Shown in pieces: positions 26,441 to 34,241 of a stretch of 64,000 bases of DNA. The notes under the pieces are model-generated. The model did not search any database, was not told the DNA's origin, and saw only the letters and a list, made by a program, of their open reading frames with translations. Source of the DNA: CAIQPS01 sp963721365 (GTDB lineage Bacteria; Actinomycetota; Thermoleophilia; RBG-16-64-13); the NCBI GenBank assembly GCA_963721365.1, contig CAVRJE010000023.1:416303-480302 (forward strand). The letters run 5' to 3'. How positions within the stretch are numbered: position 1 is the stretch's first letter; each line of letters opens with the position of its first letter. Position numbers and translations under genes: made by a program.

Positions 26441-27243
26441 CCCGCCACCGCACCACCGTCGACGGACAGGATGAGACCGGTCACGTAGTCAGAGGCCGGC
26501 GAGGCGAGATAGACGCACGCGCCGACGAAGTCGTCGAGCTCGGCGGCCCTGCCCATCGGGATGCGGGCCATGAAGATCTTGACCATTTCCGGGTTGTCCT
26601 GGATCTGCTTCGTGAGCGGGGTCCAGAAGATAGAAGGAGCGATAGCGTTGCAGTTGATCTTGTACTTGGCCCATTCGGTCGACAGCTGCTTGGTGAGCAG
26701 ATGGACGGCGCCTTTGGACGTGCCGTAGGCCGCATACCCGCCGGGATGGCCAAGGAAGCCACGCACCGAACCGATGGTGATGATCTTGCCGCCGTCGCCC
26801 TGCTTGATGTACTCGGCGCCCGCGTATTTTGCGCACAGCAGGGTGCCGCGCACGTTGACGTTCATGACCTTCTGCCACTCGTCGATGTCGAAGGTCTCGG
26901 CGGGCTGGCGGTTGCCGGCAGTGCCGGCCACGGTCACCATGATGTTGACCTTGCCGAAGTCCTTGATGACGGCTTCCATGGCGGTTTTGACGCTCTCATC
27001 GGAGGTCACGTCGACGCCCGAAGCGGTGGCTTTCTTGCCGAGGCCCTGGATGTCGGCTACCACGTCCTGCATGATGTCGGTCTTGATGTCCCAGCAGGCC
27101 ACGTCCGCGCCAAACACGGCGAGGCCTTTGGCGAGCGCGTGGCCCAAGGTGCCGCCGGCACCGGTCACGACCGCTACTTTGCCGGTCAGATCGAAGATCT
27201 TCCTGAGCTCCTCGACGGACTTCCTTGGTGTTTCTTCAGCCAT
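26437..27243 (-). CDS. SDR-family oxidoreductase, probable phloroglucinol reductase
   Basis: The 268-residue short-chain dehydrogenase has the cofactor motif TGAGGTLG (residues 27-34), the structural block VTVAGTAGN and the catalytic S159, Y173 and K177 (YGTSK). Phloroglucinol reductase, which reduces phloroglucinol to dihydrophloroglucinol with NADPH, is an SDR. Here the gene lies in the same operon as the predicted ring-opening hydrolase, hydroxyoxohexanoate dehydrogenase and triacetate lyase. W51-D52 after the second strand gives a mixed signal for NADH versus NADPH. It starts at ATG 27243 behind GGGAGGT and is coupled to the next gene by a four-base overlap. Function is inferred from context; the family alone is too broad. 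Confidence 0.78.
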   Translation of the reverse strand: MAEETPRKSVEELRKIFDLTGKVAVVTGAGGTLGHALAKGLAVFGADVACWDIKTDIMQDVVADIQGLGKKATASGVDVTSDESVKTAMEAVIKDFGKVNIMVTVAGTAGNRQPAETFDIDEWQKVMNVNVRGTLLCAKYAGAEYIKQGDGGKIITIGSVRGFLGHPGGYAAYGTSKGAVHLLTKQLSTEWAKYKINCNAIAPSIFWTPLTKQIQDNPEMVKIFMARIPMGRAAELDDFVGACVYLASPASDYVTGLILSVDGGAVAG

Positions 27244-27275
27244 TTCTTACCTCCCGATCAGATCTTGTATGTCGA

Positions 27276-27671
27276 TCAGTTCGTGTTGTCGCCGCTCCAC
27301 CTTCTCGGGCCCCCGGCCTTCTCAGGCGGCTTGGGGGTCCCCAGGATCACCATCATGCTCGCCGGATACTGGGTCTTGTTCTGGATCGAACGGCCCTCGT
27401 CGCCGGCGATGAAGATCGAGTCGTGCGCTTTGAGGACTATGTCCTTGCCGTCCTTGTCGGTGATGGTGATCTCACCATCGATGCAGAAATAGATGGTGTC
27501 GAACGGCCGGCCCGGGCTAAAATCGGCGCCGCCGCCCGGCAGGAAGTGGGTGCAGCCCAGCGAGAACTGGGTTGTCCCCGTCTCCTCTTGGCCCTGCAAC
27601 CTGAAGCAGGCGCAGTCGTTGTGGGCTGGAGGAGAGTATCTCTTCGCGTCACTGATCGAAACCTTCTTCAT
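27276..27671 (-). CDS. Small cupin protein in the phloroglucinol operon
   Basis: The 131-residue protein is a single cupin barrel. It has FSLGCTHFLPGGGADFSPGR near residue 45, DTIYFCIDGEITITDKDGKD near 68 and LKAHDSIFIAGDEGRSIQN near 88. The usual HxH pair of motif 1 is not obvious, so metal binding may be weak or atypical. It has a cysteine pair near the start (DCACFRL). ATG 27671 is chosen because a purine-rich AGGGAGTGAAGGA precedes it. It lies between the BKACE lyase and SDR genes in an operon where the other genes match known steps. It may be an isomerase, tautomerase or binding protein for a phloroglucinol-derived dione, but no function is established. Confidence 0.75.
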   Translation of the reverse strand: MKKVSISDAKRYSPPAHNDCACFRLQGQEETGTTQFSLGCTHFLPGGGADFSPGRPFDTIYFCIDGEITITDKDGKDIVLKAHDSIFIAGDEGRSIQNKTQYPASMMVILGTPKPPEKAGGPRRWSGDNTN

Positions 27672-27780
27672 TCCTTCACTCCCTACGTCCGGCGACCGTG
27701 GTCGCTTTGTCGGCCAGACAGCGCGCCGCAAAGACCGGGCCGCGGCGGGCTGGAACAAACGGCCGGGCCGAGGCCCGGGC

Positions 27781-28605
27781 CTACTTCTCGGGGGACAGGC
27801 CCAGGATCTGCCGGGCTTCGGCCACCGTGGCCACCGGCCGGTGGAACTCGGCAGCCAGGCGCTGCATCTTCTCGACGAACTCGGAGTTGTGCTTGGCGAG
27901 CTCGCCTTTGCTCAGGTAGACGTTGTCTTCCATGCCCACCCGTACGTGGCCGCCCATGTTGATAGCCATGGCCGTGATGAGGTCGGCCGTGGGGCCGCAA
28001 CCGAACGCCGACCAGGTGGAGCCTTCAGGCAGCGAGTCGACCAGGTGGACCAGGTTCCGCGCGTTGCCTTCCATCCCGCCGTGCACGTGCATGCAGCACT
28101 GGAAGTGGATGGGGGCCTTGAGAAAGCCGTCTTTCAAGAGACGTTTGGCATTCCATACCATGCCGGCGTCGAACACTTCGACTTCGGGCTTGATGCCGTT
28201 CTCGATGTATGCCGCGCCCAGTTTCTCAAGGAAGAGCGGCGGGTTGAGGAAGACGCCCTTGTAGAAGTTCATGGAGCCGGCGTCGAACGTGCCCATGTCG
28301 GGCTTGAGTTCGACGTGCGGAGCGATGCGCTCCTCGTCGCTGAAGCCCAGGCCACCCGAGGAAGTCATGTTGACGATGATGTCGCACTTCTCCCGGACGA
28401 GGCCGACGGTCTGGCGGAATTTCTCCACATCCATCGTGGCCTTGCCCTCGTCGGTGCGGACGTGGATGTGGGCGACTGCAGCCCCTGCCTGATAGGCCGC
28501 GTAGACCTCTTCGGCGATCTCCTCAGGAGTGGTCGGCAGATAAGGCGTGTTGTCTTTCGTGGTCATCGCCCCGGTGGTCGCCACTGTGATGATGAGCTTC
28601 TCCAT
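27781..28605 (-). CDS. BKACE-family beta-keto acid cleavage enzyme, probable triacetate acetoacetate-lyase
   Basis: The 274-residue TIM-barrel protein is a BKACE enzyme. H46 and H48 (AHIHVR) and a late glutamate in GMEDNVY (E226) are the expected zinc ligands; E143 (EVEVFD) is in the usual active-site position. Family members condense a beta-keto acid with acetyl-CoA and release acetoacetate plus a new CoA ester. In the phloroglucinol pathway the substrate is 3,5-dioxohexanoate (triacetate), giving acetoacetate and acetoacetyl-CoA. The neighbours supply the preceding steps, which supports this. It is the first gene of the operon, with GGAGGTTGAGGT before ATG 28605. Confidence 0.82.
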   Translation of the reverse strand: MEKLIITVATTGAMTTKDNTPYLPTTPEEIAEEVYAAYQAGAAVAHIHVRTDEGKATMDVEKFRQTVGLVREKCDIIVNMTSSGGLGFSDEERIAPHVELKPDMGTFDAGSMNFYKGVFLNPPLFLEKLGAAYIENGIKPEVEVFDAGMVWNAKRLLKDGFLKAPIHFQCCMHVHGGMEGNARNLVHLVDSLPEGSTWSAFGCGPTADLITAMAINMGGHVRVGMEDNVYLSKGELAKHNSEFVEKMQRLAAEFHRPVATVAEARQILGLSPEK

Positions 28606-28914
28606 ACCTCAACCTCCACGTCTTGTCGTCGATGCAACCCGGCAATGGGCATGGGGACGCACCACAGTGACCCTAGCGGGCGGAACAAAAACGACCCGGC
28701 AGACCGGATCTAGACTCAACTTCGACAGTGAGTTCGACAACAACTCTACACCATTCCGTTAGCTGGGGGGCGACAGCTTAGGCGTTTCCCGGAGCGATCC
28801 GCCTCAATACCGCATAGCGGCACCGCTCTCCGCCAAGTGGTACGTGTCACCTCGCACGAACGCAGTCCGGGGGCGTTCTCATTCGACTATAATACTGCCC
28901 GCACGCTTCACCGG
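28606..28914. promoter_or_regulatory. Control region between the phloroglucinol operon and tRNA-Leu
   Basis: This 309-base stretch has no convincing gene. It should contain the minus-strand promoter for the BKACE-to-cyclase operon. Two isolated half-sites of the TTCC/GGAA palindrome are visible (CGGAAC at 28681 and ATTCCGTTAGC near 28753), plus a direct repeat TTCGACA (near 28721 and 28733), but no complete operator. On the plus strand TATAAT at 28888-28893 lies 21 bases before the tRNA and is a likely tRNA promoter element. Confidence 0.4.
28888..28893 (+). promoter_or_regulatory. -10 element of the tRNA-Leu promoter
   Basis: A perfect TATAAT lies 21 bases upstream of the mature tRNA 5' end. 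No clear -35 box is seen at the expected distance. Confidence 0.55.
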
Positions 28915-29000
28915 GCCGAAGTGGCGGAATTGGCAGACGCGCTGGACTCAAACTCCAGTGAGGCTCACACCTCGTGCGGGTTCGACCCCCGCCTTCGGCA
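28915..29000 (+). tRNA. tRNA-Leu (anticodon CAA)
   Basis: The 86-base gene folds as a class II tRNA. GCCGAAG pairs with CTTCGGC in the acceptor stem, and CTGGA/TCCAG close the anticodon loop CTCAAAC with anticodon CAA. A long variable arm (TGAGGCTCACACCTCG) and the T-arm GCGGG-TTCGACC-CCCGC follow. Discriminator base is A at 29000. CCA is not encoded. Confidence 0.95.
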
Positions 29001-29148
29001 CTCTCGACCCACAGTTTCTGGCATTTCCCGCCTGCTACCACGTCTCAGAAGGACTTCTCACGCGAGACGCGAAGATTCTCGAAGATTCTAGTCGTACAGG
29101 CTATCGTTACCGTAGATTTCGTTCTGTGAGGCTGCTACACTTTTCAAT

Positions 29149-29649
29149 ATGGACGAGACACAACAGGATAAAGAGAGACGGTACGCCGAGTTGGTCGGCG
29201 AGAGGCTCCGGCGGCTCCGCCAGGACCGCGGGATGAGTCTACAAGAGGTGTGCGAGCGATCGGGGGATTCCTTCGTTGTCTCCACCCTTAGCGCCTACGA
29301 GCGCGGCAAGCGAAGCCTCAGCCTGGAGAGACTGTACGAGCTCGCTACCATCTACGGCCAATCGCCCATGTCGATCCTCGATGTCGAGGACGATCCTGAG
29401 TTCCAGCGTACGCTGAGCAAAGGCACGCCTCTCCGCATCCGTCTCGACCTTCTCGACAGGCTCGAGCCCGAGGAGCGCCGCCCTCTGGAAACTTACTTGG
29501 CCTTCCTGCGGAAGTTACGTAACGATCCCTCTCAGGAACTGCTTACCATCCGCAAGGACGATCTCGCCTATATCTCCGGGCTCTACGGCATCCGGCCGCA
29601 GATGCTCAAGGATTACCTGGAGAAAGAGGGCATCCTCGTCACTCACTGA
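29149..29649 (+). CDS. BldD-like XRE regulator with candidate c-di-GMP-binding motif
   Basis: The 166-residue protein has an XRE helix-turn-helix at residues 17-72 (RLRRLRQDRGMSLQEVCERS, TLSAYERGKRSLSLERLYEL). Its small C-terminal domain matches the tail of actinobacterial BldD. The BldD c-di-GMP signature RxD-x8-RxxD is met exactly: R124-N-D126, eight residues, then R135-K-D-D138. BldD represses development genes in Streptomyces when dimerised by c-di-GMP; in a simple rod the targets are unknown. TACACT at 29136-29141 lies so close to the ATG at 29149 that a leaderless transcript is likely. It stands alone between tRNA-Leu and the convergent trp operon. Confidence 0.82.
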   Translation: MDETQQDKERRYAELVGERLRRLRQDRGMSLQEVCERSGDSFVVSTLSAYERGKRSLSLERLYELATIYGQSPMSILDVEDDPEFQRTLSKGTPLRIRLDLLDRLEPEERRPLETYLAFLRKLRNDPSQELLTIRKDDLAYISGLYGIRPQMLKDYLEKEGILVTH

Positions 29650-29747
29650 CGGCCGCTGCCGCGCCCCCGGCCGCCTCGCCGGCCGCGATCGCCTCGCCCG
29701 CTTCTTCGAGAAACGACCCTAGCTCACGTAGGGCCAGCTCGACGCTC

Positions 29748-30476
29748 TCACTGCCTCCTCACGATGTCGACGAGCGCGCTCCCGATTATGACTCCGTCCG
29801 CGTACCGGGCGACCGCCCCCGCTTGCTCGGCAGTCGACACCCCGAACCCCACGGCGAGGGGCAGCGAGGTATGCCGCCTGACGCGGGCGACAAACTCGGG
29901 AAGGTCCGACCGCAGGGCCGCTCTCGCTCCGGTCACCCCTGTGGTCGAGACGCAGTATATGAACCCCGAGGCGGCGGCGGCGATCCTGGCGAGCCTCGAC
30001 TCCGTGCTTGTGGGAGCCGCGAGAAGGACCACGTCGACGTCGCAGGCGCGCGCCGCGGCCTGGAGATCGGCTGCTTCCTCCACGGGAACGTCGGGCACTA
30101 CTACTCCGGCCACGCCTTTGCGCCCGCAGTCGGCGAAGAAACGCGTCGGACGGTAGGCGAGGATCGTGTTCAGATAGGTGAGGAGGACCACCGGCACCCC
30201 GAGCCCGGCCGTTTCCTCCGCAAGATCGAGAACGTCCCCCGGCCGGATGCCGGCCTGCAACGCCACCTGGGAGGCGGCCTGGATGACCGGCCCGTCGGCG
30301 AGCGGATCCGAGAACGGCACGCCGATCTCTATGATGCCGGCGCCGGCCTCGCGGTAGGTGCGCAGGATGTCTTTGCAGGAATCGAGGTCCGGATAGCCCC
30401 CCACGGCGTAAGGGACCAGCAGCGGGTGGCCGGCTCGCCGGAACGCCGCGGTCAGGCGACTCTCCTGCCCATTCAC
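29748..30476 (-). CDS. trpA: Tryptophan synthase alpha chain
   Basis: The 242-residue protein is TrpA, which splits indole-3-glycerol phosphate to indole and glyceraldehyde 3-phosphate. IEIGVPFSDPLADGPVIQAA holds the catalytic glutamate and aspartate regions, with GVVVPDVPVEEA and FIYCVSTTGVTGAR as further family blocks, and VGFGVSTAEQAGAV as the phosphate-binding site. The start is GTG 30476, overlapping the trpB stop (GTGA). It is the last gene of the operon. Confidence 0.93.
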   Translation of the reverse strand: MNGQESRLTAAFRRAGHPLLVPYAVGGYPDLDSCKDILRTYREAGAGIIEIGVPFSDPLADGPVIQAASQVALQAGIRPGDVLDLAEETAGLGVPVVLLTYLNTILAYRPTRFFADCGRKGVAGVVVPDVPVEEAADLQAAARACDVDVVLLAAPTSTESRLARIAAAASGFIYCVSTTGVTGARAALRSDLPEFVARVRRHTSLPLAVGFGVSTAEQAGAVARYADGVIIGSALVDIVRRQ

Positions 30477-31652
30477 GACTTCATCCCCAGCATGCCGGCC
30501 ACGCTGTACACGTCCTTGTCTCCCCGTCCGGACAGACCGACCACCACCACATCGCTTTCGCGGAAGCCGTGGTCCCCCCTCAACAGGTAGGCGATCGCGT
30601 GTGCGCTCTCCAGTGCCGGGATGATGCCCTCGAGGCGGGATAGTGCCTGGAAGGCTGCAAGCGCCTCTTCGTCGGTGGCGCTGGTGTATTCCACCCGCCC
30701 TGAGTCTTTGAGAAAGGCGTGCTCGGGGCCCACGGAGGGATAGTCGAGGCCCGCCGCTACAGAGTGGGCCTCCTGGATCTGGCCGTCTTCGTCCTGGAGC
30801 ACGTAGGAGTATGAGCCGTGCAGGATCCCCGGGGCGCCCCGGGCCAACGAGGCTCCGTGCTTGCCGGTCTCGAGCCCCAGTCCGCCCGCCTCCACGCCCA
30901 CCATCCGTACGCCCGGGTCGTCCACGAACTCGTGGAACATCCCGATCGCATTGCTTCCGGCGCCGACACACGCCACCAGCGCGTCCGGCAGGCGCCCCTC
31001 CTTCGCCTGCACCTGGCCGCGCGTCTCCCGGCCGATCACCGCCTGGAAGTCGCGGACCATGGCGGGATACGGGGCAGGACCGACAACCGAACCGATGATG
31101 TAGTGCGTGTCCTCCACGTGGGCCACCCAATCGCGGATGGCTTCGTTCGTTGCGTCCTTGAGCGTGCCGCTCCCCGAGGTCACCGGTACCACCTCAGCCC
31201 CGAGCAACCTCATCCGGAACACGTTGAGCTCCTGCCGGCGGATGTCTTCCTCGCCCATGTAGACGTGGCACTCGAGCCCGAAAAGAGCTGCGACCGTCGC
31301 CGTGGCCACTCCGTGCTGGCCGGCCCCCGTCTCGGCGATGATCCGCCTCTTCCCCATCCTCCCGGCCAGCAGTATCTGGCCCAGAGTGTTGTTGATCTTG
31401 TGGGCCCCGGTGTGGGCCAGGTCTTCCCGCTTGAGGTACACGCGGCAGCCTGCCCGCTCGGACAGGCGATCGGCGCGGAAGAGGGGCGTGGGGCGCCCGG
31501 CATAGTCCGTTTGAAGGGAATGCAGCTGCGCGAGGAAGGCAGGGTCGTCGCGGTACATGTTCGTAGGCAGCGTCCAACTCCTCGAGGGCGGACACCAGGG
31601 TCTCCGGGACGTAGCGGCCCCCGTAAGGGCCGAAACGGTGGGCTGTGGTCAA
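30473..31652 (-). CDS. trpB: Tryptophan synthase beta chain; one frameshift
   Basis: Removing one base at about 31559 gives the usual length of 392 residues. The N-terminus FGPYGGRYVPETLVSALEEL joins YRDDPAFLAQLHSLQTDYAG. The PLP lysine lies in REDLAHTGAHKINNTLGQ, and later blocks are MGEEDIRRQELNVFRMRLLG, GAGSNAIGMFHEF and GLDYPSVGPEHAFLK. TrpB condenses indole with serine. The start is TTG 31652, overlapping the trpF stop (TTGA). The break sits before the active site in a fully conserved operon, so a sequence error is likely. Confidence 0.88.
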
Positions 31653-32374
31653 TTCGTCGTTCCTTCCCGTCGTTCTTGGTCTTCGGCCGGGCGTGCAGCT
31701 CCGGGGGCGAACAGGGCGCGCAGCAGCGCTTCGTCCTTGATGCCGGGCGACTGCTCCACCCCGCTCGATACGTCCACGCCCCACGCGCCCGACACGTCGA
31801 GCGCTTCCCTGACGTTGTGGGGGCCGATGCCGCCCGCCACCAGGTAGGGCGAATGCCCGGCCGCCTCGCGAACCGGTCCCCAGGGAAAGGTCATCCCCGT
31901 GCCGCCCCATCGGCCTTCTGCTCTCGTGTCGAACAGGATCAGGTCCGCGCCCTCCCGGGAGGCGGCGACCGCCTTCCGCAGGTCTGCCACGCGTACCTCG
32001 CCCGCCGGCACCGGGATGGCCCGGATGACGAGCACCGGCAGTCCCCGATCGCCGAGCGCGTCTCGCACGGCGGCCGCGTCCGGCTGGGACCCGTGCAACT
32101 GCACCGCGTCGAGCCCGACCGCCTCCGCCATGTCCACGACCGCCTCCGCCGGGCTATCGCCGAACACCCCCACCATCAGCGGGCCGTGCAAGAGCGGCCC
32201 GCGCGCGGCGGCCTCCCGAGCCGCGACCACGAGCCGGCGCGCGACATCGCCCGTCACCCGCCGGGGGCTGGGCGCGAACACGAAGCCGACCGCCCACGCG
32301 CCGAGCTCTACGGCAAGGGCGACGTCCTCGGGCCGCGTGAGGCCGCATATCTTCACCAGGGCCTCGATGGTCAC
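31649..32374 (-). CDS. trpF: Phosphoribosylanthranilate isomerase
   Basis: The 241-residue protein is TrpF. VKICGLTRPEDVALAVELGA carries the catalytic cysteine, GFVFAPSPRRV follows, and the catalytic aspartate lies in LILFDTRAEGRWGGTGMTF. VAGGIGPHNV and GVDVSSGVEQSPGIKDE form the phosphate site. It isomerises phosphoribosylanthranilate in tryptophan synthesis. The GTG start overlaps the corA stop (GTGA), showing that corA is inside the operon. Confidence 0.92.
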   Translation of the reverse strand: MTIEALVKICGLTRPEDVALAVELGAWAVGFVFAPSPRRVTGDVARRLVVAAREAAARGPLLHGPLMVGVFGDSPAEAVVDMAEAVGLDAVQLHGSQPDAAAVRDALGDRGLPVLVIRAIPVPAGEVRVADLRKAVAASREGADLILFDTRAEGRWGGTGMTFPWGPVREAAGHSPYLVAGGIGPHNVREALDVSGAWGVDVSSGVEQSPGIKDEALLRALFAPGAARPAEDQERREGTTN

Positions 32375-33408
32375 GTCCTCCGCCACGTGTACACCAGAAT
32401 GCTCCCGATCGAAACGAACATGAGGCAGAACATCACGACGAACCAGGCGAAATTGTGGAAGGGCATGAAGTCGAAGTTGGTGCCGAACAGCCCGACGATG
32501 AAGGAAAGGGGCATGAACACGGTGGCGACGACCGTCAGTTGCTTCATCACCCGGTTCAAGCGGTTGGAGACGCTCGAAAGGTGGAGGTCCAGCGCCGATG
32601 ACAGGATGTCGCGGTAGGTGTCGAGCAGTTCGATGACCCGCATCACGTCGTCGTGCACGTCGCGGAAGTAGACCTCCGCCTCGTGATCCACGTACAGGAC
32701 CCCATGTGAGCCGAGGCGCTGCATGACGTCGCGGAGCGGCGCCACCCGGCGGCGAAGATCGACGAGGTCGCGCTTGAGGCCGAAGAGCGCCTGGATGGAG
32801 GACTCGTCCGTGGTGAGCACCACCTGGTCCTCCAGAGAGTCGATGTGCTCGTCGAGCCGCTCCAGGGCCGGTTGCAGCGTCTCCACCAACCACTCACAGA
32901 TGTGGTAGGCGATGAAGCTGGCCCCTCGCTCGCGGGCGAACACCTGGCGGCGGACCCGCTCGGCAAGTTCTTCGTATTCCGATTGACGAAGGTGCCCCAC
33001 GGAGATGATCCAGCGCGGTCCCAGGAAAAGACGCAGCTCGTTGAGGCGAGGCAGAAGGGTCTCCTGCTCGTCTGCCCGAGCGGCCGCGCCGGCCGCGGCG
33101 GCGGGCGCCACCCGCCTCGTCTTCTTGCGCACCGCGTTGTCCGCCGAGAAGAGGGATATGTACAGATGATCGGAGAACTCCTCCACCCGGGGCCGCTCGG
33201 GGCCGTCCCGGAGGCTCCGGACGCCCACCTCGTCTAGGCCCATGTCGTCGAGCGCCTGACCGACGGACGCATCCGGATCGCAATGGACCCAGGTGACCTC
33301 GAGACCGGCCGCGCCCAGCCCCGCAAGGACGGGCGGCAGGGACGCCAACGGTACCTCCTGTAGCCCGGAGGCCCTGAGCACCCGCGCCCTGTGCTCCGCC
33401 GCGGTCAT
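32371..33408 (-). CDS. corA: CorA-family divalent-cation transporter with GTN in place of GMN
   Basis: The 345-residue protein has the CorA layout: an acidic cytoplasmic N-domain, a long helix (LIELLDTYRDIL-type repeats) and two C-terminal membrane helices. The signature loop reads FIVGLFGTNFDFMP with GTN at residues 309-311 instead of the GMN of magnesium channels. GxN variants are known in zinc- or cobalt-related branches, so the ion may not be Mg2+. The C-terminus ends basic (YTWRRT). Its start ATG 33408 overlaps the usp stop and its stop overlaps trpF, so it is translated within the trp operon. Confidence 0.85.
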   Translation of the reverse strand: MTAAEHRARVLRASGLQEVPLASLPPVLAGLGAAGLEVTWVHCDPDASVGQALDDMGLDEVGVRSLRDGPERPRVEEFSDHLYISLFSADNAVRKKTRRVAPAAAAGAAARADEQETLLPRLNELRLFLGPRWIISVGHLRQSEYEELAERVRRQVFARERGASFIAYHICEWLVETLQPALERLDEHIDSLEDQVVLTTDESSIQALFGLKRDLVDLRRRVAPLRDVMQRLGSHGVLYVDHEAEVYFRDVHDDVMRVIELLDTYRDILSSALDLHLSSVSNRLNRVMKQLTVVATVFMPLSFIVGLFGTNFDFMPFHNFAWFVVMFCLMFVSIGSILVYTWRRT

Positions 33409-34241
33409 GGGACGAGCAGGATGGGGAGCGATACGGACCGCATGAGTTGCTCGGCGGTACTGCCGAGGATGAGGTCGTGAAGCACGGAGTGCCCGCGCAT
33501 GCCCATGATCACCACATCCACCGGTTCCTTCGCCAGCATTGCGGAGGCCGCCTTCGCGACCCTCCCGGAGAGGACCGTGTACGCGGCCTCCAGCCGGAGC
33601 GGCCCCAGGTAGGCCGCGGCCTCGTCCTGGGTGGCGCGCCCCCTGTCGGCGTCGTCGTCCACGGTGAGCACGTTCAGGGCGAGGCCGGCCCGCGTCGCAA
33701 GATCGGCGGCCATCTTCAGCGCCCTGTTGGCCGGGTTGCTGCCGTCGAACATGACGAGCGCCTTGGCGAACGGCCGGTAAGCGGGCTCCACCAGCAGCAC
33801 GGGCGTCGCGGAGCGCCGGGCCACGTTCTCGGCGGTGGACCCGAGAAGATCCCTCCCCCACCTGGCGTGCTCGCCCCGCTTGCCCATGACGATGAGGTCG
33901 TAGGCCCGGCCTACGTCGGCGATGATCTGGCTGGGGACCCCCTCCTCGGTGCGGGTGTCGACCGGCAGTCCCGCCGCGCCGACGAAGTCCCGAAGATCGT
34001 CCAGTATCCGCTCGCTCTTGGCCCTGAAGCTCTCCATCACTTCCAGAGGCGCAAGCGTTGGAGGGACCGCCTCGAAGGTGTAGGAATAATCTACGTAGGG
34101 CGGCATCTCGACGTAGCGGATGTCGAGCACGTAGAGCCCGGTCACCCTGGCCTGGTAGGCCTTGCCGAGGGCCACGGCCTGTTCCCGAGCCGAGACGGCG
34201 TACGTCGACGAATCGACTGCCACGAGCAAGGACGCGATCAT
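33405..34241 (-). CDS. Tandem universal stress protein (two UspA domains)
   Basis: The 278-residue protein has two UspA domains. The first ends with the ATP-binding pattern GKRGEHARWGRDLLGSTAE (near residues 120-138) and the second with GMRGHSVLHDLILGSTAEQL (near 247-266), both matching GxxG-x9-GS/T. Family members bind ATP and help survival under stress or starvation. It lies between trpC and corA with four-base overlaps on both sides, an unusual place for a stress gene. Confidence 0.88.
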   Translation of the reverse strand: MIASLLVAVDSSTYAVSAREQAVALGKAYQARVTGLYVLDIRYVEMPPYVDYSYTFEAVPPTLAPLEVMESFRAKSERILDDLRDFVGAAGLPVDTRTEEGVPSQIIADVGRAYDLIVMGKRGEHARWGRDLLGSTAENVARRSATPVLLVEPAYRPFAKALVMFDGSNPANRALKMAADLATRAGLALNVLTVDDDADRGRATQDEAAAYLGPLRLEAAYTVLSGRVAKAASAMLAKEPVDVVIMGMRGHSVLHDLILGSTAEQLMRSVSLPILLVP

